Shown here: positions 21,246-21,390 of the stretch, one piece after another
How the letters are laid out: each line of letters opens with the position of its first letter
Position numbering within the stretch: position 1 is the first letter of the stretch
Assembly: GCA_027596035.1 (NCBI GenBank)
Contig: JADGJA010000365.1
Span: forward strand, 1-21,390
Source of the DNA: Thoreauomyces humboldtii
Taxonomy: Eukaryota > Chytridiomycota > Chytridiomycetes > Spizellomycetales > Powellomycetaceae
Length of the DNA: 21,390 nucleotides
Direction of reading: 5' to 3'
Notes under the pieces: model-generated
Seen by the model: only the letters and a program-made list of their open reading frames with translations
What the model was told of the DNA's origin: nothing
Database searches by the model: none
Translations under genes and position numbers: made by a program

Positions 21246-21390
21246 TGTCGCGTGGGAGCGGGTGCGTGCGTGAGGCGGGGTGGGGTTGGGTGTCGAGATC
21301 CCCGTTGAGCCGATGGGCGTGGGAATGTCGGAATGGGTAGAGGTATGTTGCGGGCCAATGCGGGCGGTGACGGGGGGAACGGGAGGAGGG
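21246..21390. promoter_or_regulatory. Upstream region of the HMG-box gene, cut by the window edge
   Basis: These 145 bases directly precede the ATG of the leftward HMG-box gene. The + strand is G-rich (runs at 21277-21280, 21282-21285 and 21288-21290), so the gene's leader would be C-rich, as is common for fungal 5' untranslated regions. No TATA or CCAAT box is seen. A long minus-strand ORF (21083-21358) overlaps this and the first exon in another frame and is not used. Confidence 0.4.

Overview
This window is fungal nuclear DNA. It holds seven protein genes, all split by short GT-AG introns. I placed 34 introns of 57-107 nt from reading-frame continuity and family homology, with phases that agree at every junction. 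Family content (alpha-COP, a Cdc16/Bub2-type TBC protein, an ankyrin + dilute-domain protein, a Clr2-like domain) and intron density point to an intron-rich fungus such as a basidiomycete or chytrid-grade lineage. I cannot narrow it further by eye.

Layout: the genes alternate strictly in orientation (-,+,-,+,-,+,-). (1) 49-4589 (-) coatomer alpha subunit, 13 exons. (2) 4996-5989 (+) EVE-domain protein of the THYN1 family, 3 exons. (3) 6444-8071 (-) nucleotide-sugar 4,6-dehydratase, 8 exons. (4) 8747-11152 (+) BTB/POZ protein, 3 exons. (5) 14017-15649 (-) Bub2/Cdc16-like TBC GTPase-activating protein, 4 exons. (6) 16141-18482 (+) ankyrin + dilute-domain protein, 3 exons. (7) 18808-21245 (-) chromatin protein joining a Clr2-like Cys-cluster module, a coiled coil and an HMG box, 7 exons.

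Three divergent intergenic regions (4590-4995, 8072-8746, 15650-16140) must each carry two promoters. Two convergent gaps (5990-6443, 18483-18807) are plain 3' flanks. The third convergent gap, 11153-14016, is far larger (2.9 kb). It has no recognisable gene but does have promoter-like and splice-like signals, so it is the least explained part of the window.

The genes do not form a pathway. They are mostly housekeeping: Golgi-ER transport, mitotic exit control, myosin-V-like cargo/tethering, sugar nucleotide synthesis and chromatin. I see no mobile element, CRISPR array, rRNA or tRNA. The most unusual item is gene 7: no in-frame methionine lies between its Clr2-like part and its HMG box, so it reads as one fused protein.
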